This document shows positions 23,312-32,602 of a DNA stretch of 64,000 bases, one piece after another. The notes under the pieces were generated by a model that ran no database searches, was not told where the DNA came from, and saw nothing but the letters and a program-made list of their open reading frames with translations. Each line of letters starts with the position of its first letter. Position 1 is the stretch's first letter. The stretch is from Solitalea koreensis (lineage in GTDB: Bacteria > Bacteroidota > Bacteroidia > Sphingobacteriales > Sphingobacteriaceae): the NCBI RefSeq assembly GCF_900182575.1, contig NZ_FXSZ01000001.1:186001-250000 (forward strand). Reading direction: 5' to 3'. A program made the translations under genes and the position numbers.

Positions 23312-24964
23312 ATGCCATTAAAAAGCATCAAGCCAACCAATACTCAAGCCTGGAAAAAACTGGAAATACACTTTAACAATGCAGCCAGGAATTTCTATCT
23401 GAAAGAATTATTTGCAGCAGACAGTGAACGTTATAACAAATACCATCTTAAAATAGGTGACATGTTGCTTGATTATTCGAAAAACCTGATCAATGAAGAA
23501 ACATTGACCCTGTTGATTGAACTAGCCAATAATTGCGAATTAAAAGATGCCGTTGAAAAACAATTTACCGGTGATAAAATTAATGCCACCGAAAATCGTG
23601 CGGTTTTACATACAGCTCTTCGCAATCGTAGTAATTCTCCTGTAATTGTTGAAGACAAAGATGTAATGCCTGATGTTAATGCCGTACTTTCTCAAATGAA
23701 ATCATTTTCTGAAAAGGTAATTTCGGGAGAATGGAAAGGTTATTCTGGCAAGGCAATTAAATGCATTGTGAATATAGGTATAGGCGGTTCAGACTTGGGA
23801 CCTTTAATGGTTTGTGAGGCATTAAAACATTACAAAAATCACTTGGAAATGAATTTTGTTTCCAATGTTGATGGAACTCATATTGCTGAAACGCTAAAAG
23901 ATCTAGATCCAGAAACAACATTATTCATTATTGCTTCAAAAACGTTCACAACTCAAGAAACCATGACAAATGCCTTATCGGCCCGCGATTGGTTTTTGAA
24001 AACTGCAAAAGATCAAAGGACAGTAGCTAAACACTTTGTAGCCTTATCAACTAATAAAGGAAAGGTAACTGAATTTGGTATTGATGAAGCCAATATGTTT
24101 ACTTTCTGGGATTGGGTTGGAGGTCGTTATTCATTATGGAGCGCCATTGGTTTGTCCATTTGTCTTTCGGTTGGTTTTGAGCATTTCGAAGAATTACTAG
24201 AAGGTGCGCATGAAATGGATCTTCATTTTCGGAATACACCTTTTGAAAAAAACGCCCCGGTAATTCTGGCGCTTTTAGGAATTTGGTACAACAATTTTTG
24301 GGAAGCCGAAAGTCACGCCTTACTTCCTTATGATCAATATTTACATCGCTTCGCAGCCTATTTCCAACAAGGCGATATGGAAAGCAACGGTAAATCAATT
24401 GACCGTAACGGAGAGAAAGTGAATTATCAAACAGGACCAATTATTTGGGGCGAACCCGGCACCAACGGACAACATGCATTTTACCAGTTAATTCATCAGG
24501 GAACTAAACTTATCCCCGCTGATTTTATGGCAGCAGCGCAACCCTTAAATACGTTAGGCGATCATCATGAAAAGCTTCTTTCTAATTTCTTTGCCCAAAC
24601 CGAAGCGCTGGCATTTGGTAAAACCGAAGAACAAGTACACGCTGAATTTATGAATTCAGGAAAAACAGAAGATGAAATAGACTTTTTAACACCATTCAAA
24701 GTATTTGAAGGAAATCGACCAACAAACTCTATCCTTTATAAAAAATTAACGCCTAAAACACTGGGAAGCTTACTGGCCATGTATGAACAGAAAATATTTG
24801 TACAGGGAGTAATTTGGAATATTTTCAGCTTTGACCAATGGGGTGTTGAACTTGGTAAACAATTAGCCAACGTCATCTTTCCTGAGTTAAAATCAACAGT
24901 AATGGTCACCTCACACGATTCATCAACAAATGGATTGATCAATGCCTATAAAAGTTTTAGATAA
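23312..24964 (+). CDS. pgi: Glucose-6-phosphate isomerase
   Basis: This enzyme interconverts glucose 6-phosphate and fructose 6-phosphate in glycolysis and gluconeogenesis. Both family signatures are visible: GGSDLGPLM near residue 158, the region GEPGTNGQHAFYQLIHQG near 380, and WNIFSFDQWGVELGKQLA near the C-terminus. The length of 550 aa fits the long bacterial/eukaryotic form. The gene ends at a strong convergent terminator. Confidence 0.98.
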   Translation: MPLKSIKPTNTQAWKKLEIHFNNAARNFYLKELFAADSERYNKYHLKIGDMLLDYSKNLINEETLTLLIELANNCELKDAVEKQFTGDKINATENRAVLHTALRNRSNSPVIVEDKDVMPDVNAVLSQMKSFSEKVISGEWKGYSGKAIKCIVNIGIGGSDLGPLMVCEALKHYKNHLEMNFVSNVDGTHIAETLKDLDPETTLFIIASKTFTTQETMTNALSARDWFLKTAKDQRTVAKHFVALSTNKGKVTEFGIDEANMFTFWDWVGGRYSLWSAIGLSICLSVGFEHFEELLEGAHEMDLHFRNTPFEKNAPVILALLGIWYNNFWEAESHALLPYDQYLHRFAAYFQQGDMESNGKSIDRNGEKVNYQTGPIIWGEPGTNGQHAFYQLIHQGTKLIPADFMAAAQPLNTLGDHHEKLLSNFFAQTEALAFGKTEEQVHAEFMNSGKTEDEIDFLTPFKVFEGNRPTNSILYKKLTPKTLGSLLAMYEQKIFVQGVIWNIFSFDQWGVELGKQLANVIFPELKSTVMVTSHDSSTNGLINAYKSFR

Positions 24965-24970
24965 CAATAG

Positions 24971-25015
24971 AAAGTAGTAAGCGAAAAGTTTAAATTGCTT
25001 TTCGCTTACTACTTT
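24971..25015. terminator. Bidirectional terminator between pgi and the YceI-like gene
   Basis: Perfect 18-bp arms AAAGTAGTAAGCGAAAAG (24971-24988) and its complement (24998-25015) surround a 9-nt loop. The stem touches the stop codon of the YceI-like gene. The arms are longer than most intrinsic terminators and lack a long pure U-tract, so a repeat-type origin is also possible. Confidence 0.7.
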
Positions 25016-25563
25016 TACATTTTATCCATAAGCGCCAATACCGTAACTAACTTAACCGTTATTTCTTCAGCAATCTTGGTAAAAACCAGCGATGGAATTT
25101 CGATATTAAATTCAGGAGGTTTTACCTTGAAGGAAGAGTTAATACTAATCTTTCCTTCTTTAATATTTATTGTTCCGGTTATCGTTTTCAACTGTTCCAC
25201 TCCATGAACAATCATCTTACCGGTAGCTGAAACAACATAACTTCCATTTTTACTAAAATCGATCTGTTCATTAATTTTACCTCTAAATGTAGATAAGGGG
25301 TACTTGGAACTTTCCATGTAATTCTCATTAAAGTGTTCCTGCATTAATGCACTTTTAAATTTAAAGGCGGTGTTTTTCATACGCACATAAATTGAATCAT
25401 TAGCCGTATTCAACAGTGTGGCTGCTGTTGAGTTGATAGCCTCAATGTCTTCCATGGGTGTTTTGGAATAAAATGAAACCATGGTGGCATTTGATGTATA
25501 CATCTGAGCATAACATTGAATGCTCATGATGATAATTGCTATACATAAACCTATCTTTTTCAT
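25015..25563 (-). CDS. YceI-like secreted protein
   Basis: The N-terminus is a signal peptide (KIGLCIAIIIMSIQCYAQ, cut expected after the Ala). The mature part resembles the YceI lipocalin-like fold: a start with AMVSFYSKTPMEDIEA-type strands, a middle AFKFKSALMQEHFNENYMES and the end INIKEGKISINSSFKVKPPE. YceI proteins bind long isoprenoid or lipid-like molecules in the periplasm; the ligand here is unknown. The length is 182 aa. It follows the DUF5777 gene by 10 bases, so the two are one operon. Confidence 0.8.
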   Translation of the reverse strand: MKKIGLCIAIIIMSIQCYAQMYTSNATMVSFYSKTPMEDIEAINSTAATLLNTANDSIYVRMKNTAFKFKSALMQEHFNENYMESSKYPLSTFRGKINEQIDFSKNGSYVVSATGKMIVHGVEQLKTITGTINIKEGKISINSSFKVKPPEFNIEIPSLVFTKIAEEITVKLVTVLALMDKM

Positions 25564-25573
25564 CGTAATTAAT

Positions 25574-26476
25574 TTAAAGAGTAAATACTCTCGAGATGTT
25601 AAACCCTAAGCGAATTCCACCGTCGCTCCACTTATTAACTGTGAAAGGTATGAACTGATTTTCAGTCATTCCTAGTGAATTGGTAAATGTGATTTGAAAA
25701 ACATGACCGCCGGTTTCAATTTCCAAGCCTAAACCAAAGCTATTGTAATAGGTATCTGTTGAATAATCGTTCAAAGGGAAACCGTACTCAGCTATTAAGG
25801 CCATCCGCTTGGTGAACTTATAGCGACCAGCCGTTTCTAATGCAAAAACATCATTCTTGTCGTTCGGATTCAGAACCAAATTAGAGTGGATAAATACCGG
25901 CGTTAACTGCAAGGAAAAATTATCCGTAAATTTTCGAGCAATAATGGCTTGTGCCGAATATGAAAATCTACTACTGGTTTTGGCGTAAATATCAAATCCA
26001 TTAATAGCCTTATTCGGATCTCTAAGTGTGGTATAATAGGTATAGCCTAGTAAAGTTACACTCAGAGGCATATGGTTATCTGTTGTTTGATGAAGTAACC
26101 GATATTTTACAGAACCATCATATTGCTTATCGATTGAACTTCTTCCTAATCCAAACTCTAATCGTCCGTTATAACTGTATAAAAATCCAAAACGTATAGA
26201 AGCACCTTCATCAAACCCGAAAAAATTATATCCCCCACTGTTAAATGCTCCAAAACGGTGTTGAATTTGAAATTCCAATGTACGGGGGCCGCTCGTTTCA
26301 ACTGAATTAAAATTAATAATACGGGTTCCCTTAAAGGTTGCAGCAACCAACTCGTTCTTTGTTGTTGAGTCTGTTTTCTCAAGCATCTTCATCGGATCAT
26401 CCTGAGCCTTCGCTACACAAGTTGTAAAGCAAACAAAAAAAATTAATCGAATACTTCTTTTCTTAAAGAATTGCAT
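25574..26476 (-). CDS. DUF5777-type outer-membrane beta-barrel protein
   Basis: A signal peptide (RSIRLIFFVCFTTCVAKAQ) precedes about 275 residues of alternating, aromatic-rich strands: GTRIINFNSVETSGPRTLEF, FQIQHRFGAFNSGGYNFFG, VTLLGYTYYTTLRDP, and a final strand GIRLGFNISRVFTL, which ends in an aromatic/hydrophobic residue as outer-membrane barrels do. The pattern matches the DUF5777 family as I know it, which often sits next to YceI-like genes in Bacteroidota. The function is not established. Confidence 0.75.
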   Translation of the reverse strand: MQFFKKRSIRLIFFVCFTTCVAKAQDDPMKMLEKTDSTTKNELVAATFKGTRIINFNSVETSGPRTLEFQIQHRFGAFNSGGYNFFGFDEGASIRFGFLYSYNGRLEFGLGRSSIDKQYDGSVKYRLLHQTTDNHMPLSVTLLGYTYYTTLRDPNKAINGFDIYAKTSSRFSYSAQAIIARKFTDNFSLQLTPVFIHSNLVLNPNDKNDVFALETAGRYKFTKRMALIAEYGFPLNDYSTDTYYNSFGLGLEIETGGHVFQITFTNSLGMTENQFIPFTVNKWSDGGIRLGFNISRVFTL

Positions 26477-26753
26477 ACTATATGGTTTATCAGTAAAATG
26501 CTTTATTGCTTTTAATGGGCATATTTAGGTTACGTACACCAAACCTCAAAAGTTGTCTATAGAATAAAAATACATTATATGTTTAAACATCCTAATAAAT
26601 AGTTACACCAAATAAAAACAGAGCAAAACTCATATATCAGTATGCATTATTTTTCCACGGTAAAACAGGTAAGTCCCTTATACATTGATTATTTATTTTC
26701 TACTTTTAGAAATATTTCTGACCACTCGGTTCAATTCAGTTTAGACCTAAAAT

Positions 26754-29700
26754 ATGAGAGAAAGAATCTGGCCTTATAGGCTTGCATTGCTATTTTTTAT
26801 TACTTTCACGTTTACCCTAAAAAGCAATGCTCAGGGTACATCCAATAAGGGAACGGATTTCTGGGTTCCATATGCCGGGCATATCGATAATACCAACTCG
26901 CGTTTAACTTTATTTATTACTTCTGAATATGCTGCCAATGTTCGAATCCGGGCTATCGGTTTAGATTCCTTGGTAAGCATTCAACCGAATGAAGCAAAAG
27001 CCATTGTTATCAACCCCAAGATATATAATGTGTATGTGGGTACATCGGATGGAATAGATATAGGAAAAGCGATACATGTAACATCGGATAAACCTGCGAT
27101 TGTTTATTCGCACATTTCCTATGCGGCCCGTTCGGCAGCCTGTTTGGTATATCCCACCAATACCCTTGGGAATAACTATTATGCTATTTCCTATGTGCAG
27201 CTTCCGGATACAAAGGCTGAACTCAGATCTTCTCAGTTTACAATTGTTGGAGTAGAAGATGGAACAGAAATCGAAGTAACACCTACACAAGACAGCCGGG
27301 GAAATTCATCACACAAGGCCAACCTCCCTTTTACAATAACCCTGAATGCTGGTGATGTTTACCAGTATCAGTCGCAGTTTGATCTGTCGGGATCGCGCTT
27401 TCGGACCGTAAATGGATGTAAGCCGTTCTCGGTATTTTCAGGAAGTTCAAAAAATGGATTTTGCGAAGACGGAAATACTGTAAATCCCAACAATCCATCG
27501 GGCCAAGACAACCTTTACCAGCAGCTGTTGCCGGTTTCTGCCTGGGGAAAAAACTTTGTAGCGGCACCATTTTACAACACTTTACATGGAAGCTGGGATA
27601 TTTACCGTATTCAGGTGGCGGAGGATAATACAACTATTAATGTTAATGGATCTACTACTTCGGCTAACGGCGATATGCTGAATAATCCTTATGCCAAAGG
27701 AAGCATCATTACGTTTAAAAGCCAAAGCAGCGCCATCATTCAGGCGGATAAGCCCATAAGTGTGACACAGTTTCAAACATCTCAGAATTGTAACCCCAAC
27801 AACAGGACCAATGTACTCTACCCTGGAGATCCGGAAATGACAATTCTTAATCCGATAGAACAAACCTTGAAAGATGTAACGGTATATTCTGCTATTTCTA
27901 CACCCAGCGCCCCGACAAATATCACCAGCCACTATATCAATATTATTATTAAAACCAGTGGGGCCTCTACGCTAACAGTAGATGGCGCAAGTTTTGGATC
28001 AAATCCAGCAGGAGCAAGTTTTGCAGTAAACAAGTTTATACCAATCAATAATGAGTATAGCTATATAGTTGTTGATGTCTCGCAATCTTCCAACATTAAT
28101 CCAACACATAGAATTAAAGCCGAGGTTGGGTTTGTAGCCATTGCTTATGGCTATGGGAATGTCGAATCATACGGTTATCTTGCCGGTTCTGATCTAAAAA
28201 ATTTAAGCAAATTTATAGAGCCTGAAAATGTGGTTACGAAAGAACCTTTAACAGGAGGATGCGTGAATACCCCATTTAACTTGTTTGTAACTTTGCCTTA
28301 TAAAACAACCAGCTTGAAATGGGATTTAGGTAATGGAACAATCGTTACAGATCCCAATCCGGATGCTCATTTCATTGTACAAACGGTAAACGGAGAAACG
28401 CTATATAAGTACAGTTACGTAAGTTCAAATATAAGTTATAATCAGGCCGGCACTTATGTCATCAAGGCAATGGTGGTCAACCCTGCACCAATAGCTTGCA
28501 CTGCTGATGAGGTAATTGAATTGAACTATGAAGTGTTTGCGTTACCGGTAGCATCTTTCGAAGTGATGAATCCTCAGTGTAAGGATGCCGCAATTAGTTT
28601 TACAGACAAAAGTTCAGGCAATGGCAAAGCTATAAAAAAGTGGATCTGGGATTTTGGTGATGGAACCCAACCTGAAGTACGGTTGAATGCAGATCCATTT
28701 ACCCACACGTTTACTTCCGGCGGTGATTTTCAGGTTAAATTAAGTGTAGAAGCCGAAACCGGTTGCGCCTCAGCAACTCAATATGTTAAAACTGTACACA
28801 TTAAAGAACTACCGGTGGTGCAAATGCAAGTATCTCAGCCTGATTGCGAAAGCCAGGAAATAAAATTCATTGATAAATCATTCACTGCCGAGGGTGTTAT
28901 TACAAAATGGGCATGGAATTTTGGTGATTCACTTTCAACCTCTAATTTTTCCAACCTGCAAAACCCATCGCATATTTTTACCAAAACAGGAAAGTATAAT
29001 GTGACCTTGACTACGGAAACCGATTTAGGTTGTGTAAACAAGCTGACTAATGAGGTAACGGTGAACGCTGTACCTGTTGCTGATTTTATTACACCTGATA
29101 TTTGTATTACTGATGCTGCTGCAGATTTCAAGAATATAACATCCATCACAGATGGATCGGATGCTAATTTAAGCTATCTGTGGAATTTTGGCGACCCTGC
29201 ATCAGGAGCCAGAAACACAGCAACGACCAGAGATGCAACGCATTTATATCCACGTGAAGGAGAGTTTACGGTTACATTAACCGTTACTTCAAATAAGGGC
29301 TGTGTTAGCAGTGCAGAAAAGAAATTTATAGTAAACGGATTAAGCCCGGTTTCCGAATTTGCTTCAAACACCAGCTCAACGTGTTCTGGAATGGAAGTTA
29401 CATTTGAAGATAAGTCGACCGTTAGTCCGGGTAAAGTTGTGCGGCTGGAATGGTATTTTGATGAAACTGATCACCAGGGCAATAGCGCTTATAAATTGGT
29501 AGAGCTTAAACCAGATTTGGTAACGGATAGAAAATACACCTTCAAGTATCCTGAAACACATAATTTAACACCAAAAGCAATTGATATACGCTTAAGAGCT
29601 TTTTCCGGGACCCTTTGTTTTTCCGATAAAATCCATCAGATTACGATAAAAGGAATACCTGGAATTGAGTTTAACCCGATAAAGAATATGTGTATTAATG

Positions 29701-30395
29701 ATGCTCCATTTATGCTAAATGCAAAAGAAATTTATGGATTTGCGGGAAGTTCTAGCTATTCTGGCCCTGGAGTTTCAGCCAATGGTTTATTTGATCCCAA
29801 GGTTGCAGGTTTAGGCTCACATACAATTACATATTCATTTACAACCAATGATGGATGCAGCGCAGAAAAAAGTCAAACTTTTACCATTTACCCCAACCCA
29901 GAAGTTGATGCCGGCAACGATGTAACCGTATTAAAAGGAGGAGAGGTTCAACTGAATGCAATTTCACCAAGTATGAACATCAGGTACAAATGGACCCCTT
30001 CTACAGGACTTAGTAATGACACCATTCCCAATCCAGTTGCATTTCCAGAAAAGGAGACCAAATATAGGGTAACTGTTTATTCAGGTTCAGGCTGTATTGC
30101 AACGGATGACGTTACTGTTTATGTTAAGGAAAATCCGGTTATACCCAATGCATTTTCTCCTAACGGAGATGGTATTAATGATAAATGGGAAATAGATTAC
30201 CTTGAAACATGGGAAAATGCAGATATTCTAGTATTCAACAGATATGGACAGCTTGTTTTTTCAGCAAAAAAATACTCTACTCCCTGGGATGGCACCTATA
30301 AAGGCATAGAAATACCTGTTGGCGTTTATTATTATGTTATTAATCCAAACAATGGAAGAAAAAATCGAACAGGCTCAATCACAGTGGTGAGATAA
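26754..30395 (+). CDS. Large secreted PKD-domain protein with a T9SS type B sorting domain
   Basis: A signal peptide (LALLFFITFTFTLKSNAQG) is followed by a region of about 450 residues that starts GTSNKGTDFWVPYAGH and resembles the IgGFc-binding-type N-terminal domain. PKD repeats then carry the core WDFGDGT (about residue 631), WNFGDS (721) and WNFGDP (809), each ending with a Cys-bearing strand (E/S-x-GC). A further Ig-like region has GPGVSANGLFDPKVAGLGS. The last 90 residues are the type B C-terminal sorting domain (PNAFSPNGDGINDKWEI, then FNRYGQLVF, PWDGTYKG, GVYYYVI), so the protein should be exported by T9SS and held at or released from the surface. Adhesion is a likely role but is not shown. 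The length is 1213 aa; the gene is alone on its strand. Confidence 0.88.
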   Translation: MRERIWPYRLALLFFITFTFTLKSNAQGTSNKGTDFWVPYAGHIDNTNSRLTLFITSEYAANVRIRAIGLDSLVSIQPNEAKAIVINPKIYNVYVGTSDGIDIGKAIHVTSDKPAIVYSHISYAARSAACLVYPTNTLGNNYYAISYVQLPDTKAELRSSQFTIVGVEDGTEIEVTPTQDSRGNSSHKANLPFTITLNAGDVYQYQSQFDLSGSRFRTVNGCKPFSVFSGSSKNGFCEDGNTVNPNNPSGQDNLYQQLLPVSAWGKNFVAAPFYNTLHGSWDIYRIQVAEDNTTINVNGSTTSANGDMLNNPYAKGSIITFKSQSSAIIQADKPISVTQFQTSQNCNPNNRTNVLYPGDPEMTILNPIEQTLKDVTVYSAISTPSAPTNITSHYINIIIKTSGASTLTVDGASFGSNPAGASFAVNKFIPINNEYSYIVVDVSQSSNINPTHRIKAEVGFVAIAYGYGNVESYGYLAGSDLKNLSKFIEPENVVTKEPLTGGCVNTPFNLFVTLPYKTTSLKWDLGNGTIVTDPNPDAHFIVQTVNGETLYKYSYVSSNISYNQAGTYVIKAMVVNPAPIACTADEVIELNYEVFALPVASFEVMNPQCKDAAISFTDKSSGNGKAIKKWIWDFGDGTQPEVRLNADPFTHTFTSGGDFQVKLSVEAETGCASATQYVKTVHIKELPVVQMQVSQPDCESQEIKFIDKSFTAEGVITKWAWNFGDSLSTSNFSNLQNPSHIFTKTGKYNVTLTTETDLGCVNKLTNEVTVNAVPVADFITPDICITDAAADFKNITSITDGSDANLSYLWNFGDPASGARNTATTRDATHLYPREGEFTVTLTVTSNKGCVSSAEKKFIVNGLSPVSEFASNTSSTCSGMEVTFEDKSTVSPGKVVRLEWYFDETDHQGNSAYKLVELKPDLVTDRKYTFKYPETHNLTPKAIDIRLRAFSGTLCFSDKIHQITIKGIPGIEFNPIKNMCINDAPFMLNAKEIYGFAGSSSYSGPGVSANGLFDPKVAGLGSHTITYSFTTNDGCSAEKSQTFTIYPNPEVDAGNDVTVLKGGEVQLNAISPSMNIRYKWTPSTGLSNDTIPNPVAFPEKETKYRVTVYSGSGCIATDDVTVYVKENPVIPNAFSPNGDGINDKWEIDYLETWENADILVFNRYGQLVFSAKKYSTPWDGTYKGIEIPVGVYYYVINPNNGRKNRTGSITVVR

Positions 30396-30483
30396 GGCAT
30401 AAAATCACTTTGGTTATTTACCGCTTCGAAGAACCTGATAAATCTTCAAAAGATGCTTTACCAGAAAATCCAGTTGTTTTTAC

Positions 30484-30499
30484 GTAAAGTATACTTTAC
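30484..30499. promoter_or_regulatory. 16-bp perfect palindrome, candidate operator
   Basis: GTAAAGTATACTTTAC ends 26 bases before the ATG of the membrane protein gene. A second short inverted repeat, AGTGT (30503-30507) with ACACT (30518-30522), lies between it and the ATG. Since the operon encodes an HTH protein, autoregulation at this site is a reasonable inference. Confidence 0.5.
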
Positions 30500-30525
30500 A
30501 TTAGTGTTTAAAAAATTACACTTTT

Positions 30526-30990
30526 ATGGAAAATTTATTATCACATCGTTTCAAAAAAGTTGGTACGATCATCGCACCACTAGGCTTTTTTCTCTGGGTT
30601 TGTATGCAGAAAGGGATTGTCACCAAGGTATTGACCTTTGTTTTTGGAGAAAGTGCTGGAGGGCAAAATTCGCCATACCATTATGCAAATGTTATAATAG
30701 CAATCATTTCATTTTTCTCCTTTCTTGGTGGAGTATATTTACTATCCTTTTCTAAAGAGAAACAGGAGGACGAAATGGTTCAAAGAACAAGGCTAGAAAG
30801 TTTTCAGTTTGCAGCCCAAATACAAATTATTTTTATCATTGTTGGTTTTATATTTTTTATTTTGTTTGGTGAATCACAAAAAGGACACGAAGCTATCCTC
30901 ATGCTTTTCTTTATTGTCATGGTCTTTCTTTTCTGGCTCACTTTTATTGGCAGATTTAATTATGTCCTTCATGTTAAGTTAAAGCAATGA
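30526..30990 (+). CDS. Four-helix membrane protein of unknown function
   Basis: The 154-residue protein has four hydrophobic segments (about 13-30, 55-78, 98-119 and 124-145) and a charged cytoplasmic loop SFSKEKQEDEMVQRTRLES. I do not recognise a catalytic motif. The pairing with a small HTH gene, whose start overlaps its stop by 4 bases, recurs widely in bacteria, with the membrane protein and regulator encoded together. A sensor or accessory role is inference. Confidence 0.75.
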   Translation: MENLLSHRFKKVGTIIAPLGFFLWVCMQKGIVTKVLTFVFGESAGGQNSPYHYANVIIAIISFFSFLGGVYLLSFSKEKQEDEMVQRTRLESFQFAAQIQIIFIIVGFIFFILFGESQKGHEAILMLFFIVMVFLFWLTFIGRFNYVLHVKLKQ

Positions 30991-31187
30991 AGAATATTCT
31001 TAAAGAAGAACGACTTAAAAGGCAACTTACCCAAGTTCAATTAGCAGAAATGGTAAATGTGTCTCGTCAAACTATTATTTCAATAGAGATCAATAGATAT
31101 GTTCCTTCAGTTGTCCTTTCACTGAAATTAGCCAAGACACTAGGATTGCAAATCGAAGACATTTTCATGCTAGAACCGTCAGATTAG
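30987..31187 (+). CDS. Small XRE-family HTH transcriptional regulator
   Basis: The whole 66-residue protein is one Cro/C1-type helix-turn-helix domain: LKEERLKRQLTQVQLAEMV (helices 1-2), VSRQTIISIEINRYVPS (recognition helix region) and LSLKLAKTLGLQIEDIFML. It lacks any ligand domain, like the YozG group. The ATGA overlap with the preceding membrane protein gene shows translational coupling. A 16-bp palindrome upstream of the pair is the likely target. Confidence 0.88.
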   Translation: MKNILKEERLKRQLTQVQLAEMVNVSRQTIISIEINRYVPSVVLSLKLAKTLGLQIEDIFMLEPSD

Positions 31188-31252
31188 TTAAGGTTGCAAT
31201 ATTCTGGACAAAACGGAGTCAACACTTTTTAAGAAACTGACTAATTTCTCAT

Positions 31253-31297
31253 AAAACACAAGGGCAAAATTCGATACGAATTTTGCCCTTGTGTTTT
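31253..31297. terminator. Bidirectional terminator between the HTH gene and pth
   Basis: Perfect 21-bp arms (31253-31273 and 31277-31297; core CACAAGGGCAAAATTCG) with a 3-nt loop and A/T-rich outer ends. It serves both converging genes. Confidence 0.85.
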
Positions 31298-31307
31298 ATG
31301 TTATCAC

Positions 31308-31868
31308 CTATTTATTCAACCTGGTCATGGCCAATTCCAGCCCTACCGTTGAAAAGGCCTTTATCATTTCTATACTTTTATCGATTAATAAAGGAAGTTC
31401 AGGAATTTCCACTTGATCAAAACCGCTAAGTACATAATCAACCTGACGCCCTCTTGGAAAATTATCGCCAATACCGAATCGAATACGGGCATAACTTTGA
31501 GACCCTAACATGGTTTCAATATTCTTTAACCCATTATGACCAGCACTTCCTCCTTTGGGTTTTAATTGAATTCTCCCAAATGGTAAAGCCAGCTCATCAA
31601 CAACAACCAATACATTTTCAATTGGAATTTTCAACGTCTGCATCCAATAATTAATGGCCTTTCCACTTAAATTCATATAGGTGGTTGGCTTTATCAAATG
31701 TAGAGTTCTTCCTTTATAATTTACTTCTGTATAATAGGCGTGACGTTCCGTGATAAACTTCACATTTTCTTCCTTCGCCATTTGGTCGATCACCATAAAG
31801 CCAATATTGTGACGTGTATCAACATATTCAGGACCAATATTTCCAAGTCCGACTATTAAATATTTCAT
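31308..31868 (-). CDS. pth: Peptidyl-tRNA hydrolase
   Basis: Pth frees tRNA from peptidyl-tRNA dropped by the ribosome. Active-site segments are all present: LIVGLGNIGPEYVDTRHNIG (catalytic His), KPTTYMNLSGKAI (Asn), VVVDELALPFG (Asp) and KGGSAGHNGLKNI (Asn). The length is 186 aa. It is downstream of rplY, the same order seen in many bacteria, but a terminator separates them. Confidence 0.97.
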   Translation of the reverse strand: MKYLIVGLGNIGPEYVDTRHNIGFMVIDQMAKEENVKFITERHAYYTEVNYKGRTLHLIKPTTYMNLSGKAINYWMQTLKIPIENVLVVVDELALPFGRIQLKPKGGSAGHNGLKNIETMLGSQSYARIRFGIGDNFPRGRQVDYVLSGFDQVEIPELPLLIDKSIEMIKAFSTVGLELAMTRLNK

Positions 31869-31932
31869 TAGTCTACTTTAGGATTAATAATTACTGTAAT
31901 AATCTGATTTTTATATTAAAAAAGGCATAAAA

Positions 31933-31956
31933 AAAGCAGCCTGTACGGGCTGCTTT
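31933..31956 (-). terminator. Intrinsic terminator after rplY
   Basis: AAAGCAGCC (31933-31941) pairs with GGCTGCTTT (31948-31956) across a 6-nt loop; the minus-strand transcript continues GCTGCTTTTTTTATG, a strong U-tract, 20 bases after the rplY stop. Confidence 0.85.
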
Positions 31957-31976
31957 AATTTCATTTAAAAGATAAA

Positions 31977-32570
31977 TTATTTTTTACCTTTTGCTGCTGC
32001 AGCTGCTTCACTATCAGCCTGACGTGTAGCACGTGAAGCAAGAACTGAAACTACAGTATCAACTTTAGCATTCAAAATTTCCAAATTAGGAAGTGAAATT
32101 TCACCCACACGGATGTTTTTACCCAACTCTAATTTTTCAATGTTAATCTCGATAGCATCAATAAAGTCTTTAGGTAACCCTTTAACTTTAAGCTTACGGT
32201 ATTTTTGGTTTAATTTACCACCAATACGTACACCTGGAGAAGTACCTACTAATTTAATAGGCAATTCCATAGCAACTAATTTATCCTCAAATAATTCAAG
32301 GAAGTCGACATGTAACAAAAGATCGGTAACTGGGTGAAATTGAGTATCTTTTACGATCGCTCTTTTCTTAACACCGTCAATGTCCAACTCAACGAACATT
32401 GCTTCTGCAGTATAAATCAAAGGTTTCAAATCTGCTGCAGACACTAAAAAGTGAGTTTGCTCTTTACCACCGTATAATACAGCTGGTACGTTACCTTCGT
32501 AACGTAACTCCTTAGCATCACGTTTCCCTACGTTCGCTCTTTTCGAACCGCTAATAGCAATAGATTTCAT
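31977..32570 (-). CDS. rplY: 50S ribosomal protein L25 (CTC form)
   Basis: L25 binds 5S rRNA. At 197 aa it is the long CTC-type, with an N-terminal 5S-binding domain (KSIAISGSKRANVGKRDAKE, GNVPAVLYGG, TQFHPVTDLLLHVDFLEL) and a C-terminal beta domain (PIKLVGTSPGVRIGGKLNQK, INIEKLELGKNIRVGEI), followed by a short Ala-rich tail. It lies 32 bases after prs; prs-rplY-pth is a common gene order. Confidence 0.96.
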   Translation of the reverse strand: MKSIAISGSKRANVGKRDAKELRYEGNVPAVLYGGKEQTHFLVSAADLKPLIYTAEAMFVELDIDGVKKRAIVKDTQFHPVTDLLLHVDFLELFEDKLVAMELPIKLVGTSPGVRIGGKLNQKYRKLKVKGLPKDFIDAIEINIEKLELGKNIRVGEISLPNLEILNAKVDTVVSVLASRATRQADSEAAAAAKGKK

Positions 32571-32602
32571 ATTTTATATTTATTTAAAATTAAAAAGCTT
32601 GG

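Noticed and set aside
27331..27932. Two frames opposite the PKD/T9SS gene
   Set aside because: They mirror repeats of the coding strand and lack family features.
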